A stretch of 64,000 nt of DNA from JABDMH01 sp050298535 (GCA_050298535.1 JBNKUI010000075.1:1-64000); one strand, 5' to 3'. Shown: positions 8,765-17,803, counted from the first letter of the stretch. Program-made: numbers and translations. Notes: generated from the letters alone by a model not told the origin.

Positions 8765-10084
8765 CTATTGTGTAAATACCTTGATGACCTGTTCCCCAAC
8801 CTGATAGCCTACCTCCAATCCCACTTCATTATCGGTACGGAAGTGTACTCCTCCTTCAAAACGGGATTCTGAACACTCTTTGGCGAGTTCATAAAATAAC
8901 GTTTCATCTTCAGGAAAGAGGAAAGCGAGCACCCGGGCGAGGGACCCCGCCACGGTGGTATGACCAGCAGGATAGCCGGGAAAGTTAGGAGTGTCGATTA
9001 ATATGGGCTGGAAAGAGGGATCATATTGAAAAGGCCGAATGCCCCAATAGTGATATTTTCCATCCCAGGCGGCAATGATTCCATCGAAGCGTGCCGTGTG
9101 AAACACTGCATTGGCAAAGGCTGCGTCCAGGGGATTCAGGTTGTATTCCAGAATCTTCCGTTCGATTAGTCGGTCCCAGATGGGTTCGCTTTTCCACTTC
9201 CAGGCGATATCGCTACTTTGATGTTCAGCATTAAATTGCCTGAGCTCTTCCATATCAGCAGACCAGTCTGTGGGAGGGGGGTCGGGCCTGAATTGGTCGG
9301 GCCGCTCGAGTGTCAGGGGCTTCCATTGCCGTTTCATAGGATCCCAGGGGCCGGGATTCCCTGACCAGAGACTATCGGCTTTGGGAACAGTCCCTTCCCA
9401 GCGAAGATCTGTTCGATCGCTTTTAGCATAATCAATGTACTGATCGGCTATTTTTCGTCCGATTTCCAATCCCTTTTCGATGTCAGAAGGAAATTGCAGC
9501 CCGGTGGCCAAACGGGCAGCAGTAAAGGCAGTGAGCTGGCTGTCCAGTAGTTCTTTCTGATCTGGAAAGTAATACCCAATGACTCGATGTGCGGCTCCTG
9601 CTGCTGCACTCCATTCGCATAGGAAAGTGGAAAAGTCGGGTTCCTGACCCAGCTTTTCTATACCGCGTTCATAGTGGTACGCTGCTTTGCGGGAATGCGC
9701 TTTTTTGTGCTTCCATACTTCCACTATAGCGTCATAAATCGCGAGATGCATGATGGCTACGCGACCTCCGTTCTTATGGCCCTTGTGGTTTTGACCGACT
9801 TGCATGAGCAGTTGATGCCAACGGTAAGAAGGATAAGCTCCATTCCAATACTGGACAGACCATGGATCCTCCTTCATTTCCTGTTGAATAGCTATTATTT
9901 CTGAAATTTGATTCAGAAGAAGTCCTTCATCGGTGGGAGAGAACTCTTCCCGAAGTGCAAACTTGAAGGGCTCGTACAGAGAGGATTTTATTTGTCCATA
10001 CCCTGCCTGGGGATTGAGCAACATAGTCGTAAAGGAGAATGTAGACACAAATAATATGGTGGAAATTTGAGATGATAAACGCAT
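8765..10084 (-). CDS. Vanadium-dependent haloperoxidase / PAP2-type protein, secreted
   Basis: 439 residues with an N-terminal signal peptide (cleavage likely after GYG, about residue 30). All three active-site motifs of the vanadium haloperoxidase and type 2 acid phosphatase superfamily are present: K-x6-RP (Lys343 to Pro351, KYHYWGIRP), PAGH (residues 372-375, a variant of PSGH) and SR-x5-H-x3-D (Ser407 to Asp418). The long N-terminal region of about 340 residues before the core fits haloperoxidase-type members rather than small PAP2 phosphatases. Whether it oxidises halides or hydrolyses phosphate esters cannot be decided from sequence. It should act in the periplasm or outside. A possible operator palindrome lies about 95 bases upstream of its start. 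Confidence 0.85.
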   Translation of the reverse strand: MRLSSQISTILFVSTFSFTTMLLNPQAGYGQIKSSLYEPFKFALREEFSPTDEGLLLNQISEIIAIQQEMKEDPWSVQYWNGAYPSYRWHQLLMQVGQNHKGHKNGGRVAIMHLAIYDAIVEVWKHKKAHSRKAAYHYERGIEKLGQEPDFSTFLCEWSAAAGAAHRVIGYYFPDQKELLDSQLTAFTAARLATGLQFPSDIEKGLEIGRKIADQYIDYAKSDRTDLRWEGTVPKADSLWSGNPGPWDPMKRQWKPLTLERPDQFRPDPPPTDWSADMEELRQFNAEHQSSDIAWKWKSEPIWDRLIERKILEYNLNPLDAAFANAVFHTARFDGIIAAWDGKYHYWGIRPFQYDPSFQPILIDTPNFPGYPAGHTTVAGSLARVLAFLFPEDETLFYELAKECSESRFEGGVHFRTDNEVGLEVGYQVGEQVIKVFTQ

Positions 10085-10540
10085 TTTAAGTCCTGATTCT
10101 GTACGAAAATTAATGCAAAAAGGGCAAATAAGACAGATAAGTAATCTTTCTTTTCATGATTTTGGCTGGAAATGGATTATTTAATGTCACATATGTTGAC
10201 ATTAAATAAAATAATGGCTGAAAAGGGAGGGACATTTTAATCGATTAGAGGCAAAAGTTGAGTTTTCATAGAGCTTCGTCTGGTTGGCTAAAACGCAAGG
10301 TAGGTTGGCAGGCATTTGGTCCCTGATACTGTGGTTCGGATTCAAAAAGAGAAAGACCCTATTTGGAATGTAAATCAAGGTAATGTACTTTTAGGATACT
10401 TCCACCCAAAAGAAGTTTATGTAAGAAGGAAGGATGTCAAACACGCCTCGTCGTCGGACAGGAATCACCTGGAATGTAACAAAGAACGCGAAGAAGTGTA
10501 AAACACCTGCCTTAATACACTGATTCAAATTCAGAAATCC
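10085..10540. other. Intergenic regulatory region
   Basis: This lies between the divergent haloperoxidase-like and NTF2-like genes. It holds one strong palindrome (10177-10209, annotated separately). A 61-codon frame at 10316-10501 has no good start or motif and is not called. Confidence 0.45.
10177..10209. promoter_or_regulatory. Palindrome, possible operator
   Basis: Two perfect 13-base arms, TTATTTAATGTCA (10177-10189) and TGACATTAAATAA (10197-10209), flank seven bases around CATATG. It lies 93 bases upstream of the haloperoxidase-like start and about 330 bases upstream of the NTF2-like gene. The symmetry and position suit a dimeric repressor or activator site. A hairpin role is also possible, but there is no T tract directly after it. 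Confidence 0.45.
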
Positions 10541-11050
10541 ATGGTGCAAAAAAGTATAATTTTCGTTTCCTCTGTCATTTGTATCCTGTTGTTTTCCTGT
10601 AATCCGGTCAAGCTAGCTGAGAAACCGATACCCAACGAGGAAATGGAGCAAATCAAGATCGAAGTAATTGCAAGTATTACAAATCACATTGAGGTATTAA
10701 AGACACTGGATTATAAGAAAGCCATGAAGTTTTACCATGATGAGAATTACATTGTCTTCGGAGATGGAAAATACTGGGGAGACTATTCAACAATAGATGA
10801 TATTTGGAAATCTTATTTACCAAAGTGGAGAGCCATCAAGAAATGGGATTTGAAAACGCAAAAAGTACATGTTTTTTCAAGAAGTTCCGCCATCGCTTAT
10901 GTTGAATGGGATCATGCGAGGATCGAGGAAAACGGGAATGAAACTAGGGCATACGGATTTTGGGTTTTTGGCATGCAGAAGTTTCAGGATGGATGGAAGT
11001 CAGTAAACTTCGCTATAGATCATCGTTACATTGAAGACCAGGATGACTAA
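10541..11050 (+). CDS. NTF2/SnoaL-like lipoprotein
   Basis: 169 residues with a lipoprotein signal ending LFSC (Cys20). The mature part has the order of an NTF2-like cone: an opening helix (EVIASITNHIEVLKTLDYKKAMKFY), then strands such as NYIVFGDG, SSAIAYVEWDHARI and RAYGFWVFGMQKFQDGWKSVNFAIDH. Bacteroidota encode many small secreted members of this fold, most with no assigned substrate. No catalytic residues can be named with confidence. The next gene starts 178 bases downstream in the same direction, so a shared transcript with the acetamidase-like and flavoenzyme lipoproteins is possible. The ATG at 10541 is the natural start. Confidence 0.7.
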   Translation: MVQKSIIFVSSVICILLFSCNPVKLAEKPIPNEEMEQIKIEVIASITNHIEVLKTLDYKKAMKFYHDENYIVFGDGKYWGDYSTIDDIWKSYLPKWRAIKKWDLKTQKVHVFSRSSAIAYVEWDHARIEENGNETRAYGFWVFGMQKFQDGWKSVNFAIDHRYIEDQDD

Positions 11051-11228
11051 TGTACGCTGACATGTAGCAGCGTAATAACTTCTTTCTTGTTAAAATGCAC
11101 TTTTTGTAACTTATATATCAGTACCGTCGACCAGGAATTCAAAGAATAGACAGTAGCAAATAAGATAAATTGTGGTAGGGTAAGACTTAATTTAAAAAGC
11201 CAAAGCGTTGGCCCAAATAATAATGATC

Positions 11229-12224
11229 ATGAAAATAATCACAATTGGCTTTCTTCTCATTTTTATTTTTAGTTGTGGAACAGGGGTTGACAGTGATCAT
11301 TCCAGTGTTGAAGAATTTATTCCCGCTCCAGATTTTACCGTTCGTGCAGATGAAAGTCATGATAAATTCAGCAATTCCATACCCTATGCCATTAAAGTCC
11401 CGAATGGAAGTGTAGTTGAAGCCTATACCCAGGAAGCGACAGGTGGACAATTGAATATAAATTCAACATTAGAAGACTTTGAGAATGTGGATATGGACAG
11501 GGTCCATACGCTTACCGGACCAATTTACATAGAAGGCGCAGAAATAGGTGATGTCCTTGCCGTTGAGCTACTGGATCTGGAGCCCGGGGATTGGGGCTGG
11601 ACAGGTATGGGACCTGAATTTGGTTTTCTTGCTGGAGAAACTGAAGCAAGAGGATTTAAAACTTATAGACTCGATAAAGACAATAATCTTGTTCATTTCT
11701 CCGACAAAATAAGTATACCTATGAAGCCTTTTGCAGGAGTAATGGGTGTCGCGCCAAATACCGAGGAAATGCTCACTACTTTTCCGCCACGATCAAATGG
11801 AGGGAATATGGATGATCCTAATATAGTTAAAGGCGTCACTGTATACTTTCCGATTTTTGTCCAGGGCGCCTTGTTCTCGATTGGGGATGCACATGCAGTG
11901 CAAGGTCTGGGAGAAGTCGTGGGTACTGCGGTAGAATGCGATATGAGAATAAGATTTAGATTGAGTGTGGTTAAAGATAAAAATATCAAGGAGCCACAAT
12001 ACGAATCTGAAGATTTCTATGCAACAACGGGGTTTGGAACAACAATAGATGAAGCTGCCAAAAAGGCTACTCGGTACATGGTTGAACATATATCAACCAG
12101 CTATAATATGTCCTGGGAAGATGCTTATATGCTTTGTTCCTTGGTTGGAGATTTACAGATTGCTGAGGTTGTGGATTTACCTCACATGCTAGTGACAATG
12201 CATATTCCAAAAAGTGTTTTTTAA
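11229..12224 (+). CDS. Acetamidase/formamidase family lipoprotein
   Basis: About 332 residues. The start at 11229 gives a short lipoprotein signal (MKIITIGFLLIFIFSC, Cys16); 11223 is an equally possible ATG two codons earlier. The mature region follows the FmdA/AmdA family: a beta-rich opening, LTGPIYIEGAEIGDVLAVELLDLEPGDWGW near residue 100, GVMGVAPN in the middle, GDAHAVQGLGEV with the conserved HAxxGxGE motif, and a C-terminal DLPHMLVTMHIP. Family members hydrolyse short-chain amides to ammonia and acid in the cytoplasm. A lipoprotein form implies action outside the inner membrane, and the true substrate is unknown. The flavoenzyme lipoprotein follows after 35 bases, suggesting a two-step periplasmic pathway for an amide or N-methyl compound. 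Confidence 0.8.
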   Translation: MKIITIGFLLIFIFSCGTGVDSDHSSVEEFIPAPDFTVRADESHDKFSNSIPYAIKVPNGSVVEAYTQEATGGQLNINSTLEDFENVDMDRVHTLTGPIYIEGAEIGDVLAVELLDLEPGDWGWTGMGPEFGFLAGETEARGFKTYRLDKDNNLVHFSDKISIPMKPFAGVMGVAPNTEEMLTTFPPRSNGGNMDDPNIVKGVTVYFPIFVQGALFSIGDAHAVQGLGEVVGTAVECDMRIRFRLSVVKDKNIKEPQYESEDFYATTGFGTTIDEAAKKATRYMVEHISTSYNMSWEDAYMLCSLVGDLQIAEVVDLPHMLVTMHIPKSVF

Positions 12225-12259
12225 AAGATAAAGGGACTGCCTAAAATGAATTCAGGAGC

Positions 12260-13618
12260 ATGAAAACTATTATTTCACTACTAGGGATTATATTAATCCT
12301 CATATCATGTAGCACTGAAGACGAGACAGAAGATGTTGTTGTGATAGGCGGTGGATTAATGGGAAGTTCAACAGCGTGGGAATTGTCAGAGTATGGACAG
12401 GATGTCTTATTGATTGAACAGCAAGATTCTATATATACCTTTGGTTCCAGTTTTGGAGAAGCTCGAATATCAAGAAGTCTGGGACCGACAGGTGATATTT
12501 TTTCATATCTACAACAAACCTCTGTTAGCGAAACTAAAAATCTAATAGACTACCTAAATGAAGGGGAAGCGGAAATACTTCATTCTATGGAAGACATTTA
12601 TACGACATCACCTGTCACCTATATGTATTACAGGTCACAGTTGGAGGAAGTGGAGGAATTGTTGGATGGACAGACTGTGGAGCATCAATATGCCGCAAAT
12701 ATCAAGGAAGCGAAGGAGAAATTTGGAATGATAATTCCTGATACGATGATGGTTGTCAGAGAATATCAAGCATATTCTGGTACATTGAATCCATCTATTT
12801 TGATTAAGAAACTACATCAGGGCATTAGAAAGCATGGTAATAGAATACACTATAATCAAAAAGTGATTAATTTAAAAAGGGAAGGTAGGCTTTTTAGAGT
12901 AGATATTACCGATACAAAATCCGGAGTAGTTAATTCCATTTTAAGTAGGAAAGTGATAGCTGCAGCCGGACCTTACAATGGAACTTTGGTAAGTGACATA
13001 GCTCCTTATTTTGAAAGACTAATTAGGCCAAAACGACTATTTCTATCCTTCTTAAGAATCAATCCTGATAAGTATGACTCGTTGACAAGCGAACAGAAAA
13101 GTAAACTTAGCAAGTCTTATCCGGTTGCAAATCTAAATGCTGAGATATTCTATTCTATGATTGAAAAGTATGATGAAAACGAAAGACCAGTATTCAAAGT
13201 GGGCGGACATTTTTTACGGACTGATATCAAGGATTTAGATGCAGTATGGAAAATGGATGTAACTGAGCAAGAAATTCTTTGGAGTATGGAAAATACAGTG
13301 GATTATCTGTCGAAACTGGACTTACCGATAACGGTGTCTGATTTAGAATTTGTCAGAGGTTATTCATGCGTGTATTCCCTCACCGAATCTGAAGTACCTT
13401 ACGTAAGCCAGGTGATAGAAAATGCTACAGAAATTGATTCCAGTTTTGTAATTGTAGGAGGTATGTCCGGTATTGGTGCAAAAGGTTCACTTGCTTACGG
13501 CCTTATTGCAGCTGACCTTATTCTGGGAATTCAAAAGGAGTCCGTTATGTATCAGAAGGCCAGAAGAGCTTTGGGTTCAGAACGACTGGTGATGGATATA
13601 CGGAATCTTAATAGATGA
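12260..13618 (+). CDS. FAD-dependent oxidase (sarcosine/N-methyltryptophan oxidase-like), lipoprotein
   Basis: 452 residues. A lipoprotein signal ends LILISC (Cys17), and the dinucleotide-binding motif VVVIGGGLMGSS (Gly30, Gly32, Gly35) follows almost at once. FGSSFGEARISR is the sarcosine-oxidase-type segment near the flavin. Cys370 in GYSCVYSLTESEVPY matches the position of the cysteine that binds FAD covalently in monomeric sarcosine and N-methyltryptophan oxidases. GGMSGIGAKGS near the end is the second flavin-binding segment. The family oxidises secondary or tertiary amines with oxygen, releasing peroxide. Export of a flavoenzyme is unusual, and covalent FAD would help retain the cofactor. 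It lies 35 bases after the acetamidase-like gene. The substrate is unknown. Confidence 0.8.
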   Translation: MKTIISLLGIILILISCSTEDETEDVVVIGGGLMGSSTAWELSEYGQDVLLIEQQDSIYTFGSSFGEARISRSLGPTGDIFSYLQQTSVSETKNLIDYLNEGEAEILHSMEDIYTTSPVTYMYYRSQLEEVEELLDGQTVEHQYAANIKEAKEKFGMIIPDTMMVVREYQAYSGTLNPSILIKKLHQGIRKHGNRIHYNQKVINLKREGRLFRVDITDTKSGVVNSILSRKVIAAAGPYNGTLVSDIAPYFERLIRPKRLFLSFLRINPDKYDSLTSEQKSKLSKSYPVANLNAEIFYSMIEKYDENERPVFKVGGHFLRTDIKDLDAVWKMDVTEQEILWSMENTVDYLSKLDLPITVSDLEFVRGYSCVYSLTESEVPYVSQVIENATEIDSSFVIVGGMSGIGAKGSLAYGLIAADLILGIQKESVMYQKARRALGSERLVMDIRNLNR

Positions 13619-13638
13619 TTGATATGCCGGAAAGGCTT

Positions 13639-13659
13639 CTCAAAATTTTGAATTTTGAG
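13639..13659 (+). terminator. Hairpin after the flavoenzyme gene, weak terminator candidate
   Basis: A perfect nine-base stem (CTCAAAATT with AATTTTGAG) and a three-base loop lie 20 bases past the stop. No T tract follows, so intrinsic termination is doubtful. It may instead protect the transcript end. Confidence 0.3.
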
Positions 13660-13748
13660 GATGAAGTGTACGCACAAGGTTGTTCCTCAGTCATAGATAA
13701 TAGTCATACCTCGGTCTTTTTATGCATGATATTTCATTTTTGTCATTC

Positions 13749-15095
13749 TCACGTGTTGGATGATACTGAAATGGGTTGCACTTCTTTTGATTGAATCCTA
13801 AGCACTAAGATAAGGAGCACTAAACCGATCAGGAACCACAGACCCAGGGCGATGATGGAATTGCGCATGCTCCCTGTTAGATTGTCAAGGTACCCCCAGA
13901 TGAGTAGTCCGCTCATAATGGCCAACTTTTCACAGACATCAAAAAAGCTGAAATAACCGGCGTTATTCTCAGTCTTGGGAATGAATTTAGAATAGGTAGA
14001 TCTCGACAGAGATTGGATGCCACCCATGACCATCCCTATAAAAAAACCGGCAATATAAAAATGAAAGGGCGTGCGAATAAAATAGCTGAACAGACAGATC
14101 AAGATCCAGACAAAAACCGCCACTATTAAAGCTTTTATATTGTCATATTTACCAGAAATCCAGGCGAATAGAAAAGCTCCAACAATGCCAATGTATTCCA
14201 GCAGTAAAACCAAAATAATGAGTTGCATCATGGATAGGTGAATTTCTTTTTCGCCAAAGGATGCAGCCATGAACATGACGGTCTGAACTCCCATGATGTA
14301 AAAGAAAAAACTGAGTAAGAAAGTACGAAGTTTACTTTCTTTCTTTAATCTATGCCAGATTTTAAGCAGTTCACGATAGCCATTGAACATGTAGTTTTTT
14401 CTCGCTACTTTCTTAGAGTAGATTCCCGTGGGTAGTTTTCGAAAAGTTATCTGAGCAAATCCGATCCACCAAAGTCCGGTGAGTAAAAATGACAACCGTG
14501 GGAGGAAAGTATCGTCTTCAATCCCTAGATTCTCTTGATTAAGGATAGCGACTAGATTAATAATCAATAAGGTCGTCGCGCCCAGGTAACCAAAAGCATA
14601 TCCACGTGCACTGATCTTGTCTTGCCTGTCTTCTGTGGCAATGGCCGGGAGATAGGAATTGTAGAAGACAATGCTGCCGGAATATCCTATAGTGGCTAAC
14701 ATCATAAATCCCAGTGCGAAATATACATGTTCAATAGAAGTGAATAGAAATAGGAGCATACAACCTAATCCACCCATGTAGCAGAAAAACTGCATAAATC
14801 TTTTTTGATTACTCGAATAATCGGAAATGGAAGAAAGGAGAGGTGAAATCAGGGCGATAATGCCAAATGCAATCCCCAGATTGATGGAGTAGGCCGCTGT
14901 GTTTTCTATGTCAAAACCCAATATTTCAATACGGCTATTTCCGTTCACTCGGGTCATTGAATTATAGTAAGCGGGGAAGATGGCGGTAGTGATAACAAGC
15001 GCATATACAGAATTGGCCCAATCATACATGGCCCAGGCGTTGATCGTCTTGCGGTCGTTTTTGACGAGGTTAGATATCGGTTTGTCGTCTTTCAT
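13749..15095 (-). CDS. UMF1-type MFS transporter
   Basis: 448 residues from the ATG at 15095 (MKDDKPIS...); a start at 15164 would overlap the upstream gene and add 23 unlikely residues. About eleven to twelve hydrophobic helices are visible. The first carries NAWAMYDWANSVYALVITTAIFP, the hallmark of the UMF1 family related to fungal Atg22 amino-acid exporters. GGIQSLSRSTYSKFIP near residue 365 is the matching motif in the second half. The substrate in bacteria is unknown, though a role in amino-acid efflux is often assumed. It starts 13 bases after the stop of the Omp85-type gene, so the two are probably one operon. Confidence 0.85.
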   Translation of the reverse strand: MKDDKPISNLVKNDRKTINAWAMYDWANSVYALVITTAIFPAYYNSMTRVNGNSRIEILGFDIENTAAYSINLGIAFGIIALISPLLSSISDYSSNQKRFMQFFCYMGGLGCMLLFLFTSIEHVYFALGFMMLATIGYSGSIVFYNSYLPAIATEDRQDKISARGYAFGYLGATTLLIINLVAILNQENLGIEDDTFLPRLSFLLTGLWWIGFAQITFRKLPTGIYSKKVARKNYMFNGYRELLKIWHRLKKESKLRTFLLSFFFYIMGVQTVMFMAASFGEKEIHLSMMQLIILVLLLEYIGIVGAFLFAWISGKYDNIKALIVAVFVWILICLFSYFIRTPFHFYIAGFFIGMVMGGIQSLSRSTYSKFIPKTENNAGYFSFFDVCEKLAIMSGLLIWGYLDNLTGSMRNSIIALGLWFLIGLVLLILVLRIQSKEVQPISVSSNT

Positions 15096-15108
15096 GAAGT
15101 CAAATGCA

Positions 15109-16326
15109 TTAAAAGGCTTCTCCAAGATAAAAATACAAACCATGCTGCCTTTTACCTGGACCATCTGAATTGGCTGTCAGTCCAACCGCATAATCGATTC
15201 GAATATTTACCCGCGTCTTGGGATTGAATAGTATGCGTAGTCCGCCTCCAGCCGCCAGATTGAATGCATTAAGTTGAAAATCGCAGAAACGATGGTAGAC
15301 CTGAGCACCACTTAGAAAGGTCACAACGCCTAATCTTTTCCATACCTGCCATAATTTGCTAGAAGTATCCTCTTTCCAAAATGGCCAGCGATATTCCATT
15401 TCAAACGCCGTCATGTTATAGTCCTGGTAGGTTCCTTGAAAATAACCCCTCACCAGTTTGTGCCCCCCTACACGGGACAACGCCCGCATAGGTACTTGAT
15501 CATTAGTGAAATTCGCGGATCCATAGATTCTTAATGCAAGTGTATGATTCTTGACTATATTTTCATAGTAGCGCATATCGAGGGACATACTTGAGAATTG
15601 AAAATCACTCCCCAAGTATGAATCGTAATGGAGCGCATTCCATTCAAGCATGGCCCCGCTTAGGGGATTTAAGAGAGGTGACCGATTGTCAAATAAGAGT
15701 TGAAATCCCAGGCCAGATCGAAAACCATCAACAGGCATATCATTTATTTCTTCTGCCTTTTCATTGATAAGGTGATATTGATCAGGCGTTATTTTCAATC
15801 GGTAGAGATATTCCATGTCATACTGCAAACCAAAGTAAAAGTACCTGCCGAACCTCTTTAATACTACTGGAGAGAATTTGATACGGTCGGAATCGAAATT
15901 TAGAAAATTGAGCGTGTCAGAAGTGCCCTCCGAACCCATTTCCACCACCAGAGCTCCTGCATGGTTTCCTATCCCATAGTTCCGATCAGGATAGCGATTG
16001 AAAAATGCTTCACCTCGTATTCGCCATCGATTTTGATTACTGAAGATTTCCCCTCGTGCTTCGGTAATAATCTGTCGGTTTAGCGTATAAACACCCACAA
16101 ATTCGAGATTGGAAAGATTAGTCATCTCATCACCCTTCCCCAGATTAAAATATAGTATACCAATCGCACCCAGCGTCAATTTGGTTTCAGGGGAGTAGCT
16201 AATTGCAGGGAAAATGTCGAGACGCTTAAAGTCTTGCCTGGTTGAATCAGTTTGACTGAATCCCAGTGAAAGCATGGAGACTAAGGTGTAGACAATACCT
16301 GCTACACTGATCATGCTCTTTTTCAT
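15109..16326 (-). CDS. BamA/TamA (Omp85)-like outer-membrane beta-barrel protein
   Basis: 405 residues with a signal peptide (cleavage likely after SLGFS). No POTRA domains are visible: the barrel begins almost directly with alternating strands (KLTLGAIGILYFNLG). The motif VRGYFQGTYQD near residue 293 corresponds to the conserved VRGY/F loop-6 motif of Omp85 proteins. The protein ends in aromatic strands and a terminal Phe (YFYLGEAF), as expected for outer-membrane insertion. Such short members are known as surface-antigen D15-like or patatin-barrel relatives and their function is unclear. The UMF1 transporter follows 13 bases later, so the pair could move one compound across both membranes. 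Confidence 0.8.
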   Translation of the reverse strand: MKKSMISVAGIVYTLVSMLSLGFSQTDSTRQDFKRLDIFPAISYSPETKLTLGAIGILYFNLGKGDEMTNLSNLEFVGVYTLNRQIITEARGEIFSNQNRWRIRGEAFFNRYPDRNYGIGNHAGALVVEMGSEGTSDTLNFLNFDSDRIKFSPVVLKRFGRYFYFGLQYDMEYLYRLKITPDQYHLINEKAEEINDMPVDGFRSGLGFQLLFDNRSPLLNPLSGAMLEWNALHYDSYLGSDFQFSSMSLDMRYYENIVKNHTLALRIYGSANFTNDQVPMRALSRVGGHKLVRGYFQGTYQDYNMTAFEMEYRWPFWKEDTSSKLWQVWKRLGVVTFLSGAQVYHRFCDFQLNAFNLAAGGGLRILFNPKTRVNIRIDYAVGLTANSDGPGKRQHGLYFYLGEAF

Positions 16327-16485
16327 AGCAGTCTATTTCATCTTTCAAAGTAGCTTTTCACCTGCTCGTTGGAAATGACTCAGATCATGTTGCCAGGTGA
16401 TATGCAGTTAGGTCGAGATGTAGGCAAAGGTTGTTATTATTAAACTCCTCCGAGTTTTATCCCGCAATATTATGGGCGTGTCACC

Positions 16486-16802
16486 CAGTGGACCTTTCGA
16501 AAAGTGACAAAACTAAACTCTAGGTAAAAATAGAGAACTTTAGATATCAAAAGAGGACCGATGAAAAGGGATTTTTTGTTGAATCGTTGAAATGTTGATT
16601 TATTATCTTTCCCGCAACCCCGGCCTCACCGGTGACTTGTCCTGAAATAGGTTGACACGAAATGTCAACTAGAAACAGGACTAAGATGAAACAAGTAAAC
16701 CACTATACGATCGATTTCGAGATCAGGATCAGTAAGTGCCTCCTTCGAAGGTGAAGTTTGGTCAGAATCTACGATTCTGCCGCCAAATTGGGGGATGAGC
16801 AG
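16486..16802. repeat. Duplicated non-coding block, copy A
   Basis: It starts with CAGTGGACCTTTCGA (16486-16500). The region from 16633 to 16802 is about 90 percent identical to 17494-17664. That part begins TGACTTGTCCTGAAATAGG, then an ATG with about 17 similar codons (MKQVNHYTIDFEIRISK), then a palindrome-rich end around CAGAATCTACGATTCTG. The start resembles the end of an insertion sequence with its first transposase codons, cut short and joined to a REP-like element. Confidence 0.7.
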
Positions 16803-17315
16803 TTATTTTTGCTGCCTTGTTTTTTGATTCTGCAGTATTTTTAGATAGTGTGGAAATTTTTGCTTTCGCGCGACCCCGGCCCTGTTTTCTTGCAAGCAGT
16901 GAAAACGGGAGTCCACCCGCATTATTAAAATATTTGTCCAAATTAAACTGAGGGTATTTTTAATAGGTAGGCAGGACGTCGGATTCAAAGTGGCCCAAGG
17001 AGAAAGCTGGCATGTCTTACAATGGGAATTTAATGCTTCTCTGCTTTTGATTATGCAGATGTCTCAAGGGACACGTGGAGAGAGCCTTATTTTCTTACTG
17101 AATAAGTTAGCGAATATTATGATTTATTCATTGGTATCCATATGTACGGTATCTAAGAGTTTCAATAAGAAAATACAGCGATTATGGCAGCTTTCAATCT
17201 CGAGACGAAGCAATGAGCCAAAGAGCCCCATGACCCGGAACCAAGGCAAGAGGTCGCCACCTTGAATCTGACTAGACTTTTGCTTCTTTTTGGCAATGAA
17301 AAAGAAGGCCCCACG

Positions 17316-17664
17316 CAGTGGACCTTTCGATAAGATCCAAGACTAAACTTTAAATAAAATGACAGGAACACTCGATGCTAAAGACAGGACAAAAAAATGC
17401 TTTTTTGTTTGAAAATTGCACTCGTGATCATCCCCCAAAGTTCTTCGCTTCGCTTCAAAACTTTGACCCCTTCAAAGGGGTCGTAAAAAACTCTGACTTG
17501 TCCTGAAATAGGTTGATACGAAATGTCAATTAAAAACAGGACTAAGATGAATCAAGTAAACCACTATCCGTACGATTTCAAGATCAGGATCAGTAAATGC
17601 CCCCTTCGAAGGGGGAAGTTTGGTCAGAATCTACGATTCTGCCACCAAACTGGGGGATGATCAG
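17316..17664. repeat. Duplicated non-coding block, copy B
   Basis: Second copy of the block at 16486-16802. The first part (17316-17410) is diverged; the 17494-17664 part is well conserved. It includes a perfect CCCCTTCGAAGGGG palindrome and a hairpin with AGTTTGG and CCAAACT arms. Between the two parts lies an inverted REP-like unit (17403-17483). Confidence 0.7.
17403..17483. repeat. REP-like palindromic element, inverted copy 1
   Basis: About 80 bases nearly identical to 17723-17803: a GTGATCATCCCCCAA start, a GCTTCGCTTC centre and a CCCCTTCAAAGGGG end. Its reverse complement has the same ends as the element at about 17600-17664 (CCCCTT...GGGG start, GGGGGATGATCA end) with a different centre. 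The two therefore belong to one family with a variable middle. Confidence 0.65.
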
Positions 17665-17722
17665 CCGTTAATGCTATAAAATATTAATGTCGGAATAAAG
17701 AAGCACTTTGTACGTTTCTGTG

Positions 17723-17803
17723 TTTTGTTTGAAAATTGCACTCGTGATCATCCCCCAAGTTCTTCGCTTCGCTTCAAAACTTTGATCCCTTCAAAGGGGT
17801 CAT
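17723..17803. repeat. REP-like palindromic element, inverted copy 2
   Basis: Second copy of the element at 17403-17483, with only a few differences (one base shorter in the A run, GATCCCTT for GACCCCTT). It lies about 130 bases past the stop of the minus-strand GNAT-like gene and could form a stable stem in its 3' transcript. Confidence 0.65.

Noticed and set aside
10316..10501. 61-codon plus frame between the haloperoxidase-like and NTF2-like genes
   Set aside because: No ATG start, no motif, and the region around it is non-coding.
16990..17265. 91-codon plus frame in the repeat-rich gap
   Set aside because: Alternative start, odd composition, and no match to any family I know; overlaps repeat sequence.
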